Source of the DNA: Stenotrophomonas sp. 57
GTDB taxonomy: Bacteria > Pseudomonadota > Gammaproteobacteria > Xanthomonadales > Xanthomonadaceae
NCBI RefSeq assembly: GCF_030291075.1
Contig: NZ_CP127407.1
Coordinates: 1,052,001-1,116,000 of the forward strand
Reading direction: 5' to 3'
DNA: 64,000 nucleotides
Numbering within the stretch: position 1 is the stretch's first letter; every line of letters begins with the position of its first letter. The position numbers were made by a program, and so were the translations under genes. Positions 8,235 through 16,952 of this stretch are shown here, piece by piece. The notes beneath the pieces are model-generated. The model ran no database searches. It saw only the letters and a program-made list of their open reading frames with translations, and was not told where the DNA came from.

Positions 8235-9839
8235 TCAATACACATCCCGTCGATAACGACCGGCCAGCAGCAACGCTTCCTTGCCGTCCGCTCCCAGCAC
8301 CTGCTCGATCACGGCATCCACGGCCGGGGCCATGCCCTGCAGGCTGCCGCAGACCAGGATCGTCGCGCCTTCATCCACCCACTGCCGCAGTGTTGCTGCT
8401 TCGGCCAGCAGCCGGTCCTGCACATAGCGATGCGCACCGCCATCGCGGCTGAACACGGCATCCAACCGCGCCAGTGAGCCGTCGGCCAGCATCGCCCGCA
8501 GTTCCTCACCGAAGTGGAAATCATGCGCAGCGGTGCGCTCACCGAACAGCAGCCAGGTACGGCGCGCACCACTGAAGGCGCGCTCGTGCAGGTGCGCGCG
8601 CAGGCCGGCGATGCCGGTGCCGTTGCCGATCAACAGCAACGGCATGTCGGCGGCCACGCCACGGAAGTTGTCGTTGCGGCGCAGGCGCAGCTGCACCGGC
8701 TCGCCGATGACCGCGTGATCGCACAGCCAGCCACTACCGATGCCAGGCGTGCCGTCCGCGCGCAGCTGGCGACGCAGCAGCAGTTCCACCGCGCCGTCGG
8801 TCATCACCGAGGCGATCGAGTACTCGCGATGGGGCAGTGGTTGCAGGGTCGCCAGCAATGCGGGCAGATCACCCGGGGGAACCAATGAGGGCAGGTGTGA
8901 GCGCGCGACGCGTGCCAGCAGCGTCTGCCCGTCATCCAGCACGGTATCCGCATTGAACCCCTGCGCGTCCAGCCACGCACGCGCGCTGTCCCGTGCGTGT
9001 TGTGGTCCGATCTCCGCAATGTCACCGGCCTGCCACTGCACGTTGTGGCCTGCCGGTGGCTGCAGGCGCAGCCAGTACACCGCGCCGCCCGGGCTGCCGG
9101 GATTCAGATGCGTGCGTTGCAGCAGCGTCCACGGCTGGTACTCGGCCGGGCTCCAGTCGGGCAGCTCGCTGGCGCCGCCGCCGAGCTGGCCCAGCAACTG
9201 CTGCCAATGGCGCAGTGCGGCCGGATCGGCGTTGTCGACTTCGATCGCATCGAACAGCGGATGCGCACCGTGCTGGCGCAGCCACTGGTCGAGCTGGTGG
9301 CCGAATCCGCAGAAGTGGCCGTAACTGCGGTCGCCCAGTGCGAGCACGCCGTAGTGCAGGTGCTGCAGCGCAGGCGGTGAGGCCATCACCCCGCGCAGGA
9401 ACGGCAGCGCATGATCGGGTGGGTCGCCTTCGCCCGTGGTACTGGCGATGAACAATGCACGCTGGCTGCCGGCCAGCAAGGTGGCATCGACCTCATGCAG
9501 GCCGCGCACGCGCACCGGCACGTCGGTACCACGCAATGCCTCGGCACTGCGTTCGGCCAGTTCGCGGGCGAAGCCGGTCTGGCTGGACCAGACCAGCAGG
9601 ATCGGTGCGACGTCGCCAGAAGCAGCATCGTCGCGCGGTCGCCCACGCCACCACAGTGCAGCGCAGGCAAGCGCATACAGCGCCGTGGCGATCACCGCGA
9701 TCTGCGACTGCCGTGCCGGTGGGGCGCCCTGCCACCAGGCGTCGCCCAGATGCAGGCGCAGCAGCGCCCAGCCGATCACTGCCAGCAGCAGCAGGACCAG
9801 CGCGTTGCCGAGCCAGGCGCGCGATGGGCGTGCGCTCAT
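8235..9839 (-). CDS. Membrane-anchored flavodoxin/FNR-type NADPH reductase
   Basis: A 534-residue diflavin reductase. Two N-terminal transmembrane helices (about residues 10-28 and 47-64) anchor it. An FMN-binding flavodoxin domain follows (WSSQTGFARELAE, STTGEGDPPD), then an FAD domain with REYSIASV, then an NADP domain (IGNGTGIAGL) ending in RRDVY. The architecture is that of the sulfite reductase alpha subunit and cytochrome P450 reductase, so automatic pipelines often name it so, but no cysI partner is present. It overlaps apbE by 4 bp and is last in an iron-linked operon. The likely role is to feed electrons from NADPH to a membrane or periplasmic ferric reductase chain. Confidence 0.83.
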   Translation of the reverse strand: MSARPSRAWLGNALVLLLLAVIGWALLRLHLGDAWWQGAPPARQSQIAVIATALYALACAALWWRGRPRDDAASGDVAPILLVWSSQTGFARELAERSAEALRGTDVPVRVRGLHEVDATLLAGSQRALFIASTTGEGDPPDHALPFLRGVMASPPALQHLHYGVLALGDRSYGHFCGFGHQLDQWLRQHGAHPLFDAIEVDNADPAALRHWQQLLGQLGGGASELPDWSPAEYQPWTLLQRTHLNPGSPGGAVYWLRLQPPAGHNVQWQAGDIAEIGPQHARDSARAWLDAQGFNADTVLDDGQTLLARVARSHLPSLVPPGDLPALLATLQPLPHREYSIASVMTDGAVELLLRRQLRADGTPGIGSGWLCDHAVIGEPVQLRLRRNDNFRGVAADMPLLLIGNGTGIAGLRAHLHERAFSGARRTWLLFGERTAAHDFHFGEELRAMLADGSLARLDAVFSRDGGAHRYVQDRLLAEAATLRQWVDEGATILVCGSLQGMAPAVDAVIEQVLGADGKEALLLAGRYRRDVY

Positions 9840-10807
9840 GCGTCCTGCCCGTCGAGCAGGCGCTGGAAGGCGCTGCTGAGGAATTCGCGGGGGCCTTCGG
9901 CGGCCCGTTGCAGGTAACGCACGGCCAGTCCTTCGCGTTCGGCCAGCGCCATGCCCTGTTCGTGGCCGAGTACGGTCAGTGCGGTGGCCCAGGCATCAGC
10001 ATGCATCGCGTCGTCGGCGACCACCGTCACCGCCGCTGCAACCTGGCGAACCGGCCTGCCGCTGCGCGGGTCGAGGCTGTGGCTGTAGGCCTCGCCATCG
10101 GCTTGGTACTGGTGCCAGCGATCGCCCGATGTGGCGACCGCCTTGCCGTCCAGCGCCAGCACCCGCGGTGGTGTTCCGGTGTGCGCGTCTTCTTCGGGTG
10201 CGGATTCCACCAGCACGCGCCACGGCTGGCCGTCGGGCTTGCGGCCGTAGCCGGCCAGTTCGCCACCGACCTCGATCAGTGCAGCAGCGATGCGCTGATC
10301 GCGCAGCCAGGCGGCCACGTGATCGACGCCGAACCCCTTGGCGATCGCCGACAGATCCAGTACCAGTCCACCCGGCTGCAGCAGTGCGTCGCCCTGCCAT
10401 TGCAGGCGCTGCCAACCACAGCGCTCGCGCGTGGCCTGCAGCGTAGCGGCGTCGGGCTGGCGGCGGTCACCGGCATGTGCACCAAAACCCCACAGTGCCA
10501 CCAGCGGACCGATGGTGGGATCGAACGCACCGTCGCTGGCGGCAGCGATGGCCTGGGCGCAGGCCACGACCGTGCGGGTCTCGTTCGGCAGGGTGCACCA
10601 CTGGCCGGCATCGGCGCTGTTGTAGCGGCTGAGGTTCGAGCGGGTTTCCCAGGTACTCATCTGCGCGACCACCTCGTCCAGGCGCGCCTGGATGCCGGCG
10701 TGCAGCGGGTGCAGGTCGCGCTGGCGCGGCGCGACCAGCGACACGCTCCAGGTGGTGCCCATGGTGGTGCCGCCGAGGCGGGCGATGTCGAGCAGGGAAT
10801 CGGTCAT
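9836..10807 (-). CDS. apbE: FAD:protein FMN transferase ApbE
   Basis: A 323-residue ApbE-family enzyme from the ATG at 10807; an in-frame GTG at 10858 would add 17 residues but is a weaker start. Family marks are GGTTMGTTWSVSL at the N-terminus, LDLSAIAKGFGVD in the centre and ATALTVLG near the C-terminus (metal and substrate binding). ApbE attaches FMN from FAD to Ser/Thr residues in D-x-x-[ST]-G-x-[ST] motifs of extracytoplasmic redox proteins. It has no clear lipobox. Its probable substrate is the neighbouring DUF2271 protein, which carries DGVTGPT. Confidence 0.88.
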   Translation of the reverse strand: MTDSLLDIARLGGTTMGTTWSVSLVAPRQRDLHPLHAGIQARLDEVVAQMSTWETRSNLSRYNSADAGQWCTLPNETRTVVACAQAIAAASDGAFDPTIGPLVALWGFGAHAGDRRQPDAATLQATRERCGWQRLQWQGDALLQPGGLVLDLSAIAKGFGVDHVAAWLRDQRIAAALIEVGGELAGYGRKPDGQPWRVLVESAPEEDAHTGTPPRVLALDGKAVATSGDRWHQYQADGEAYSHSLDPRSGRPVRQVAAAVTVVADDAMHADAWATALTVLGHEQGMALAEREGLAVRYLQRAAEGPREFLSSAFQRLLDGQDA

Positions 10808-10859
10808 GGTGATGCGTTGCGGCGGCGACGCCGGGGCGCGCCCGGCATCGCGGTCCACA

Positions 10860-11663
10860 TTACTGCGGCAGCACTTCCAGCGTGGCCACGTAGCTCAGGC
10901 GACGCTTGGCGGCCTGCTTCACCGAGGTCTTGCTGTCTTCGGTGCCGGTTTCCAGCCAGTACATGCCGGCTTCCGGCCAGGTCACCTTGATTTCGCCCTT
11001 GGCATCGCTGGTCAGCTTCAGCTCGTCCTGCGCGTTGCGGTAGCGGGTGGCGCCACGCACGATCTCGAATGCCAGGCCGGCGGTCGGCTTGCCATCGACC
11101 AGCACGCGGAAGGTGGCTTCCTCGCCGGCGAACAGGTCGTTCGGGTGGCCGACGGCAATCAGCTCGATGCCATGGTTGGTGGGCTTCAGCGCGGTATCGT
11201 TCGGCGCACCGTTGGTGACGAAGGTCTCCACGCGGCCCACCGACTGGCTCACTTCCAGGTTCTTCGCATCCTTGGGCAGTTCGCCGAAGGTGGCGGCGGT
11301 ACCGCGCCAGCGCTTGCGCTCGCCGTTCTGTTCGTAGGTGGCGAACAGGCCGTCGTTGACCGAGGCGATGCGGTAGGTGCCCGGCTGCTTCAGTTCGAGG
11401 TCGAACACGCTGCGGTACTTGCCGGTGGCTGCGTTCTGCGGCTGCACGCTGCTGCCGTCCGGGGCGGTGATCACCAGCGATTCTAGGCGCAGCGGCATGT
11501 GGTTGAAATAGAACAGGTCGTTGGAAACCGCACCGTCAACGGTGATCCACGGCGCGTTGCCGGCGATCACGGTCTGCGAGGGCAGCAGCCAGGCCTTGTG
11601 GGCCAGGGCGGAGAAGGGAAGGGCAGCGGCCAGGGCGGCGGCGAGGACGAGCGTGCGCTTCAT
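10860..11663 (-). CDS. DUF4198 periplasmic protein
   Basis: A 267-residue exported protein. A classical signal peptide ends in SALA, so the mature protein should begin with His (HKAWLLPS), as is usual in DUF4198 proteins. The rest is beta-rich, in two Ig-like modules, with no transmembrane helix. DUF4198 is related to the periplasmic part of metal-uptake proteins, and its genes accompany TonB receptors and ApbE systems. A free N-terminal histidine could ligate metal; that is inference. It lies between the DUF2271 gene and apbE in the same operon. Confidence 0.78.
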   Translation of the reverse strand: MKRTLVLAAALAAALPFSALAHKAWLLPSQTVIAGNAPWITVDGAVSNDLFYFNHMPLRLESLVITAPDGSSVQPQNAATGKYRSVFDLELKQPGTYRIASVNDGLFATYEQNGERKRWRGTAATFGELPKDAKNLEVSQSVGRVETFVTNGAPNDTALKPTNHGIELIAVGHPNDLFAGEEATFRVLVDGKPTAGLAFEIVRGATRYRNAQDELKLTSDAKGEIKVTWPEAGMYWLETGTEDSKTSVKQAAKRRLSYVATLEVLPQ

Positions 11664-11692
11664 GCGGAAGACTCCAGGGGCGTTGGGTGGAT

Positions 11693-11729
11693 GGGGTCAG
11701 AGCCCTTACTGCGAAGGGGTTCTGACCCC
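11693..11729. repeat. 37-bp palindrome, copy 2 of 3
   Basis: GGGGTCAGAGCCCTTACTGC is followed by GAAGGGGTTCTGACCCC. It is related to the palindromes at 8187-8224 and 38676-38714. It lies inside the iron operon between the DUF2271 and DUF4198 genes, so a stem-loop is expected in the mRNA. Confidence 0.75.
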
Positions 11730-11740
11730 GGAACAGACGG

Positions 11741-12259
11741 TCAGGGCTTGACGGCGAGGGTGACCTGGCCCAGTTCGGTGGCGCCCTGCGCCTTGCCGTT
11801 CTGCGCGGCGGTGGCCGGCCAGGTGAAGGGGATCTTCAGCAGTTCGCGGCCACCGACTTCGCGCACCGCTTCCACCACCAGGGTGTAGTTGCCCGGGGCC
11901 AGCTGCTTCAGCGCCGGCTGCTTGTCGTTGAACGACAGCGCGTGCTTGCCGGCCGGGCGGGTCGGGCCGGTCACGCCGTCCACCGGCACCTGCAGAGTGC
12001 GGCCGCTCTTGCGCCACCACTGGCGCAGGTCGGGCAGCCACTTGGTGCCATGGCCTTCGCTGTTGCTGGTCTGCTGGTACCAGACCGACAGGTTGGCCGC
12101 GACCTTCTGGTCGGCGCCTTCCAGCCACACGGCCACGTACGGGCGGTGGTACTCGGCCACGTTGAGCTTGGGCACTTCGACGTTGATGTCGAGGGTGGTG
12201 GCATAGGCCGGCGAGGTGGCCAGCAGGCCGCTGAGGGCGATGGTCAGGGTGACGCGCAT
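11741..12259 (-). CDS. DUF2271 periplasmic protein, predicted FMN carrier
   Basis: A 172-residue exported protein with a signal peptide ending near AYA (residue 20). DUF2271 spans most of the mature part. Residues 94-100 read DGVTGPT, which matches the ApbE flavinylation pattern D-x-x-[ST]-G-x-[ST]; Thr100 would carry FMN. The usual alanine before the acceptor is proline here. An ApbE gene is in the same operon. DUF2271 genes next to PepSY, DUF4198 and ApbE genes fit a periplasmic flavin redox carrier. The true start is at 12259; the frame runs further upstream over the PepSY gene but has no signal peptide there. Confidence 0.8.
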   Translation of the reverse strand: MRVTLTIALSGLLATSPAYATTLDINVEVPKLNVAEYHRPYVAVWLEGADQKVAANLSVWYQQTSNSEGHGTKWLPDLRQWWRKSGRTLQVPVDGVTGPTRPAGKHALSFNDKQPALKQLAPGNYTLVVEAVREVGGRELLKIPFTWPATAAQNGKAQGATELGQVTLAVKP

Positions 12260-12285
12260 GGGGCGGCTCCGGAAACGAGGGAAAG

Positions 12286-12924
12286 TCAGTGAATCAGCAG
12301 CAGGGCGATCAGCAGCGGGATCATCAGGCCGAGGCCGACCAGCGGCCAGGTCATGCGCCGCTGCCGCGCATGCAGGTGCAGCAGGAACAGGCCGGTGATG
12401 CAGAACACCAGGCAGGCCACGGCGAACAGGTCCAGGAACCAGCCCCACGCCGGGCCGGCATTGCGGCCCTTGTGCAGGTCGTTGAGGTAGGAGACCACGC
12501 CGCGCGAGGTCGATTCGTACTCCACCGCGCCGGTTTCGCGGTCGATGCTCAGCCAGGCGTCGCCACCGGGGTGCGGCAGCGACAGGTAGATCTCCTCGGC
12601 CGACCACTCGGCCGGGCGCCCACCGATGGCGATGCCCAGCTGCGTATCCAGCCATTGCCGGGCCGGGCGCGGAATCGGCGCGTTGCCGTCCTCGCGCGTG
12701 CCCAGCTGGCCCAGCAGCGCGGCCGGCAGTTCCAGATGCTGGTTCTGCACCTGGGGTTTGGCCTCGATCTTCGCGGCATGGTTGAGGGTCAGGCCGGTCA
12801 CCGCGAACAGCAGCATGCCGATCAGGCAAACCGCGGAGCTGATCCAGTGCCACTGGTGCAGCGTCCGCAGCCAGAAGCCCCGGTTCTGTTGCTGCTGCAC
12901 GGTGGAAGACGCGGGACGGCTCAC
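12286..12924 (-). CDS. PepSY-associated transmembrane protein
   Basis: A 212-residue inner-membrane protein of the PepSY_TM type. A first helix (about residues 27-47) follows LHQWHW and ends in LTLNHA. A periplasmic PepSY-like segment follows (residues 50-160, with [18 protein letters not shown]). Two C-terminal helices (about 163-183 and 192-210) enclose LLHLHARQ. The repeated histidines at helix ends (His23, His26, His49 and later ones) are suited to haem ligation, as proposed for PepSY membrane proteins in siderophore reduction. It sits between the TonB receptor and the DUF2271 gene. Confidence 0.8.
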   Translation of the reverse strand: MSRPASSTVQQQQNRGFWLRTLHQWHWISSAVCLIGMLLFAVTGLTLNHAAKIEAKPQVQNQHLELPAALLGQLGTREDGNAPIPRPARQWLDTQLGIAIGGRPAEWSAEEIYLSLPHPGGDAWLSIDRETGAVEYESTSRGVVSYLNDLHKGRNAGPAWGWFLDLFAVACLVFCITGLFLLHLHARQRRMTWPLVGLGLMIPLLIALLLIH

Positions 12925-13093
12925 GGCACGGTTCGGGGCGGACGGGGACTGCCCATTACATCATTGATGAGAATAGCTCGCAATTGCGTGTCGTTCTGTA
13001 TCCCGGAGCAGGTATTTCGGGTTGCCGGGCAGCGGCCGGCACCATCGATCGCTGGATCCACGCCATGGGTGGAGCAGGGGCAGGGCGCGGCGA

Positions 13094-15514
13094 TCAGAAC
13101 GTCGCGTTCAACGAGATCCAGTAGCTGCGGCGCTGGTCCTTGGTCGCGTAGTCGTCCACGCAGTTGAACTCGCTCGGGCTGATCAGCAGGCACGACTGCG
13201 AGACGAAGTTCTTGTCGAACAGATTGTTGACCCGCGCATTGACCGTCAGCCACGGCGTTGCCTTCCAGCTGCCCCCCAGGTGGAAGAGGGTGTAGTCCTC
13301 GTAGTAACGGGTCTGGCTGGCGCCGTTGGCGTCGAGCAGGGTGTCGCGGTAGCGGTCGTAGCGGCCCTCGCCGATCAGCGACAGGCTGATGGCGTCGTTT
13401 AGCTGCCAGTTCAGGCTGGCATTGGCCATGTGCTTGGCCGGGGTGGTGCCGGCAATCGGCAGGCCTTTCTGCGCGCCGCTGGTCTGCTCGCTCCGGGTCC
13501 AGGTGTAGTTGCCGCGCAGCTGCAGGCTGTCGAGCAGGTCGACGTGCGCCGCCATTTCCACACCACGCGTTTCAACCTTGTCGATGTTCACGCTCTGGGT
13601 GAAGGTGCTGTAGCCCAGCGCCGCCCAGCCCGGGCCGATGTCCACGCAGTAACCGCTGCCGGCCGGCGCAACTTCGCAGTTCGGGAAGGTGCCGCCGCTG
13701 GCGATCTTGTCCTCGAACGTGTTGATGAAGCCGGTGACGTTGAAGCCCCAGCGCTGGCCTTCGTAGTAGGCGGCCAGCTCGTAGTTGGTGCTGGTTTCCG
13801 GCTTCAGGTTCGGCGAGCCCACCAGCGGCAGCACGCCCTGGCCACCAAAGCCGGTGATGCCCGGGAACAGCTGGTCCGGGCGCGGCGTCTTGTAACCGGT
13901 GCTGACGCCGCCCTTGAAGGTCCACGCATCGTTGGCGTTCCACACCAGGTAGCCGCGCGGGCTGAGATGGCTGCCGAAGATGTTGTGGTCGTCGTGGCGC
14001 AGGCCGAAGGTGGCCGTCAGGGTATCGGTCAGCGCCCAGTTGTCCTCGGCAAACAGCGCCCACATGCGGTGCTTCTGCCGGGTGTTGCTGCGATAGCCGG
14101 CGCCATCCATGCCGAACACGCCGTCGATCATGTCGGTGTCGTTGTACTGGCCGCCGACGGTCAGCGTGTGCGCGCCGAAGTCCAGATCCAGCATCGTGTC
14201 GAGCACGTATCCTTCCAGTTCCATGGTGCGCAGCGGACGCGGCAGGAACGACTGCAGGCGCGCCATTTCGCTGGGGTTGAGTGCGGTCAGCGCATTGCCA
14301 CGGCCCGCCGCGCAGTTGTTGGCGGCACCGGTACGACGGCAGACGTCATTCCACAGCGTCTGCAGGTTGGCGCGCTCGTCCAGGGTCAGCGGCAGCGAGC
14401 GGCCGAGGTTGCTGCTCTTGCTGTGGGTCAGCGAGGTCTGCCAGGTGCCGAAGCTGTAGCGGCCCTGGTGTGTCAGCGAGAGCTGGTCGCGCTCGTAGCG
14501 CTGGTAGGCGGTGTAGCCCACGCGCGGCTGCACCACGCGGCGGGTGACCGTGCCGCTGCCGTTCGGGTTCGGGATGACCGCATTGCCGACGCGCCACAGG
14601 CTGGCCAGGCTGTCCAGGGTGCCGGTCTGGCCTTCGCTGTTGTCGTACTTCTGCCGCGAGACGTCGTAGTCCAGCCACAGCTCGTGGTCATCGTTGACGC
14701 GGAAGTCCAGGCGCACGCCGGTGTTCCAGTTGGTGTTGGCCACCGACTTGCCGCCGCCACCGAAGCCGATGCTGCGCTCCCACAGCGTGCCATCGGGCAG
14801 GGTCAGCGCATCCCATTCCGGGTTCGATGCCTTGGCATCGTAGTAGCTGCCGCGCACCGCCAGGCTCAGGCGATCCTTCAGCAGCGGGCCGCTGAGGTAC
14901 AGGTCGGTGGTGCGTGCATCGCCGAACTGGTTGTCCTGCTGCACGGTGAAGCCCTGGGTGAGCGCGCCGTGCCAGCTGTCCTGGTTGCGGCGGGTGATGA
15001 TGTTGATCACGCCGCCCATCGCGTCCGAGCCGTACAGGGTGGACATCGGGCCGCGCACCACTTCGATGCGTTCGATCGCGTCCAGCGGCGGCAGGTAGGC
15101 GAACTGGCCGCCGCCGAAGTTGTTCGGGTACAGCTGGCCGACATTGCTCTGGCGGCGGCCGTCGATCAGCACCAGGGTGTATTCGGACGGCAGGCCGCGC
15201 ATCGAGATGGTGGCGCGGCCGTTCTTGTCGGTGGCCTCCAGGCCGACGTCGATGCCTTCGACGTCGCGCAGCGCGTCGACCAGGTTGGTGTACGGGCGCT
15301 TGCTCAGTTCCTCGCGGCTGACCACGCTGATGCTGGCCGGTGCATCGACCACCTTCTGTTCGAAGCCGGAGGCGGTGACCACCACCTTGTCCAGCGTCTG
15401 CGGGGCGTCGGCGATCTCCGCATGGGCGAGAGCAGGGGCCGCCATCGCCGCCAGCACGGCGCTGGTCAGCAGGGGGCGGGACAGGGACGAACGGACACGA
15501 TGGCGCTGGGCCAT
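13094..15514 (-). CDS. TonB-dependent receptor, CirA/IrgA-like
   Basis: An 806-residue outer-membrane receptor. The start at 15514 has a GAGG site eight bases upstream and opens a signal peptide ending in ALAHA. The plug domain follows (TLDKVVVTASGFEQ, then MRGLPSEYTLVLIDGRRQ and VRGPMSTLYGSDAMGGVIN), then a long beta-barrel ending in a C-terminal Phe (SLNATF), as in outer-membrane proteins. The plug matches the CirA/IrgA/FepA group that takes up ferric catecholate siderophores. It follows a Fur-box promoter and one small gene, and precedes the redox genes. The ligand cannot be read from sequence. Confidence 0.87.
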   Translation of the reverse strand: MAQRHRVRSSLSRPLLTSAVLAAMAAPALAHAEIADAPQTLDKVVVTASGFEQKVVDAPASISVVSREELSKRPYTNLVDALRDVEGIDVGLEATDKNGRATISMRGLPSEYTLVLIDGRRQSNVGQLYPNNFGGGQFAYLPPLDAIERIEVVRGPMSTLYGSDAMGGVINIITRRNQDSWHGALTQGFTVQQDNQFGDARTTDLYLSGPLLKDRLSLAVRGSYYDAKASNPEWDALTLPDGTLWERSIGFGGGGKSVANTNWNTGVRLDFRVNDDHELWLDYDVSRQKYDNSEGQTGTLDSLASLWRVGNAVIPNPNGSGTVTRRVVQPRVGYTAYQRYERDQLSLTHQGRYSFGTWQTSLTHSKSSNLGRSLPLTLDERANLQTLWNDVCRRTGAANNCAAGRGNALTALNPSEMARLQSFLPRPLRTMELEGYVLDTMLDLDFGAHTLTVGGQYNDTDMIDGVFGMDGAGYRSNTRQKHRMWALFAEDNWALTDTLTATFGLRHDDHNIFGSHLSPRGYLVWNANDAWTFKGGVSTGYKTPRPDQLFPGITGFGGQGVLPLVGSPNLKPETSTNYELAAYYEGQRWGFNVTGFINTFEDKIASGGTFPNCEVAPAGSGYCVDIGPGWAALGYSTFTQSVNIDKVETRGVEMAAHVDLLDSLQLRGNYTWTRSEQTSGAQKGLPIAGTTPAKHMANASLNWQLNDAISLSLIGEGRYDRYRDTLLDANGASQTRYYEDYTLFHLGGSWKATPWLTVNARVNNLFDKNFVSQSCLLISPSEFNCVDDYATKDQRRSYWISLNATF

Positions 15515-15659
15515 GGCAGTTACCTCGAAAGATGCAGAGAGGTGCGATGCCGGGCGCGAAGGGCGCGGCATGCACGGAAAGCCCGGTCAGGGGCGGCAGG
15601 GATGAAGCAGGCAGCGGCGTGCGGGCGCGACCGCGCAGGCGGTCACGTCGGGCCGTGGA

Positions 15660-16061
15660 TCAGGCGAGCGGCGGCGCCTGGCCGCGTTGCTGGCGACGCC
15701 CCGGCGCGTCGGCCCAGGGCGTGTCCGGAGCGGCCAGCGGCCAGTCCGGGCGCACGCCGGGCATGGCCGGCGTGGCGGGTACGAGTTCAAGTTCTGTACG
15801 CAGCCACTGGCTGGCCAGCAACAGCGGCGGCGGCGCCTTCTCGGCCGCTTTTGTCGGGGTGGAGGCGCAGCGGCGCAGTTTGGCCGGGGCCTCTTCCTGC
15901 AACGGGCCTTCGCCACCACGTTCTTCCAGCGGGACCTGCACGGCCATCGCTGTGGCCGGATGCGGCAACAGCGGCAGGGTGCCCAGCAGCAGCACCAGCA
16001 TCGCCACCCACGCCAGCAGGCTGGCCAGCGCGGGACGCTGACCGCGCATGGCGGTACCCAT
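15660..16061 (-). CDS. Small Pro-rich single-pass membrane protein, first gene after a Fur promoter
   Basis: Not recognised as a named family. From the ATG at 16061 it is 133 residues: a basic N-terminus, one hydrophobic helix (about 12-30, LLAWVAMLVLLLGTLPLLP), then a Pro/Ala-rich, probably periplasmic tail. The tail ends in GRRQQRGQAPPLA. The small gene at 19391-19783 has the same layout and ends in DRRQPPSQAPPALLA, and it too precedes a TonB receptor behind a Fur-like box. The TM-plus-Pro-rich layout resembles the start of TonB, but no TonB C-terminal domain is present. A later ATG at 16049 is possible. Confidence 0.6.
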   Translation of the reverse strand: MGTAMRGQRPALASLLAWVAMLVLLLGTLPLLPHPATAMAVQVPLEERGGEGPLQEEAPAKLRRCASTPTKAAEKAPPPLLLASQWLRTELELVPATPAMPGVRPDWPLAAPDTPWADAPGRRQQRGQAPPLA

Positions 16062-16153
16062 CTTGCGATGGATCAGTGGGCGAGGGCGGAGCGGGCGCAG
16101 CAAGCAGGGGTCCCCGGGCGGTCGCCGGCAGCGGCCGGCATCAACGGGGCGTG

Positions 16154-16197
16154 ATTGTAATGAGAGCTGTTAGCCGTTGCAAATGAGAATGATTGCC
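16154..16197 (-). promoter_or_regulatory. Fur-regulated promoter of the CirA-like receptor/redox operon
   Basis: On the minus strand, a TTGCAA -35 (16182-16177) and a TACAAT -10 (16159-16154) are separated by exactly 17 bp. A 19-bp site at 16179-16197, GCAAATGAGAATGATTGCC on the plus strand, matches the Fur consensus at 13 of 19 positions and covers the -35. Ferric Fur bound here would block RNA polymerase. The operon downstream begins with the small gene at 16061. Confidence 0.75.
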
Positions 16198-16225
16198 AAA
16201 CGATCGCGGGACGGCCGCAACCGGC

Positions 16226-16903
16226 TCAGACCTCGCTCCAGCGCCGCAGCAGGTTGTGGTACACGCCGGTCAGCTGTAGCACCGCCTCAGCGTCGCCACC
16301 GGTCTGGCGCAGGCGCTCGATCGAGCCGTCCATTTCCCACAGCAGGCGCCGCTGCACGTCATCGCGGATCATGCTCTGCACCCAGAAGAACGAGGCCACG
16401 CGCGCGCCGTTGGTGACCGGCCGCACCTGGTGCAGGCTGCTGGACGGGTACACGATCAGGTCGCCGGCCGGCAGCTTCACTTCATGCTCGCCGTAGGTGT
16501 CGCTGATGATCAGCTCGCCGCCCTCGTACTCGTCCGGATCGGACAGGAACAGGGTGCAGGAGATGTCCGAGCGCAGCTGTTCGCCGTTGCCCAGGTTCAT
16601 CACCGCGCCATCGACATGGAAGCCGTAGGTGCCACCGCCGGTGTAGCGGTTGAAGCGCGGCGGCAGGATCTTCAGGGGCAGCGCTGCAGCGAAGAACAGG
16701 GGGCTGCGGCTCAGTGCGGCCAGCACGTCCCGGCCCAGCTCCGCTTTCAGGGGCGAGGTATCCGCCAGCTGCTGGTTGTGCTTGACCATTGCACCCTGCG
16801 TACCGACGGTCTCGCGACCGTCGGTCCAGTCTGCAGCGTCGAGCCGCCTGCGTGCCTGCGCCACGTCCTGGGGTGAAAGCACGTCGGGAATGTGCAGCAG
16901 CAT
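16226..16903 (-). CDS. piuC: Fe(II)/2-oxoglutarate PKHD-type hydroxylase PiuC
   Basis: A 225-residue 2-oxoglutarate dioxygenase of the PiuC/YbiX family, the same length as E. coli YbiX. The metal triad is His96 and Asp98 ([10 protein letters not shown]) with His158 (SSLHQVRPV), and Arg168 is the likely 2-oxoglutarate anchor. The start at 16903 ([14 protein letters not shown]) fits the family N-terminus; the open frame further upstream lacks family sequence. It follows the PiuA-like receptor gene in the same direction, an arrangement conserved in Pseudomonas (piuA-piuC) and E. coli (fiu-ybiX). The natural substrate is unknown. Confidence 0.88.
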   Translation of the reverse strand: MLLHIPDVLSPQDVAQARRRLDAADWTDGRETVGTQGAMVKHNQQLADTSPLKAELGRDVLAALSRSPLFFAAALPLKILPPRFNRYTGGGTYGFHVDGAVMNLGNGEQLRSDISCTLFLSDPDEYEGGELIISDTYGEHEVKLPAGDLIVYPSSSLHQVRPVTNGARVASFFWVQSMIRDDVQRRLLWEMDGSIERLRQTGGDAEAVLQLTGVYHNLLRRWSEV

Positions 16904-16952
16904 GGCGGTTCCTTTTGGGGCGCGGGGGAGCGTGGCTCCCCCGCGCAATGCA

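Noticed and set aside
8235..9839. Assignment as sulfite reductase alpha subunit (cysJ)
   Set aside because: No cysI or cysH nearby, N-terminal membrane anchors, and an iron/ApbE operon context. The domain match is generic for diflavin reductases.
11741..12853. A 370-codon frame that would join the DUF2271 protein to upstream sequence
   Set aside because: The upstream part is an out-of-frame reading of the PepSY gene, and the signal peptide begins at 12259.
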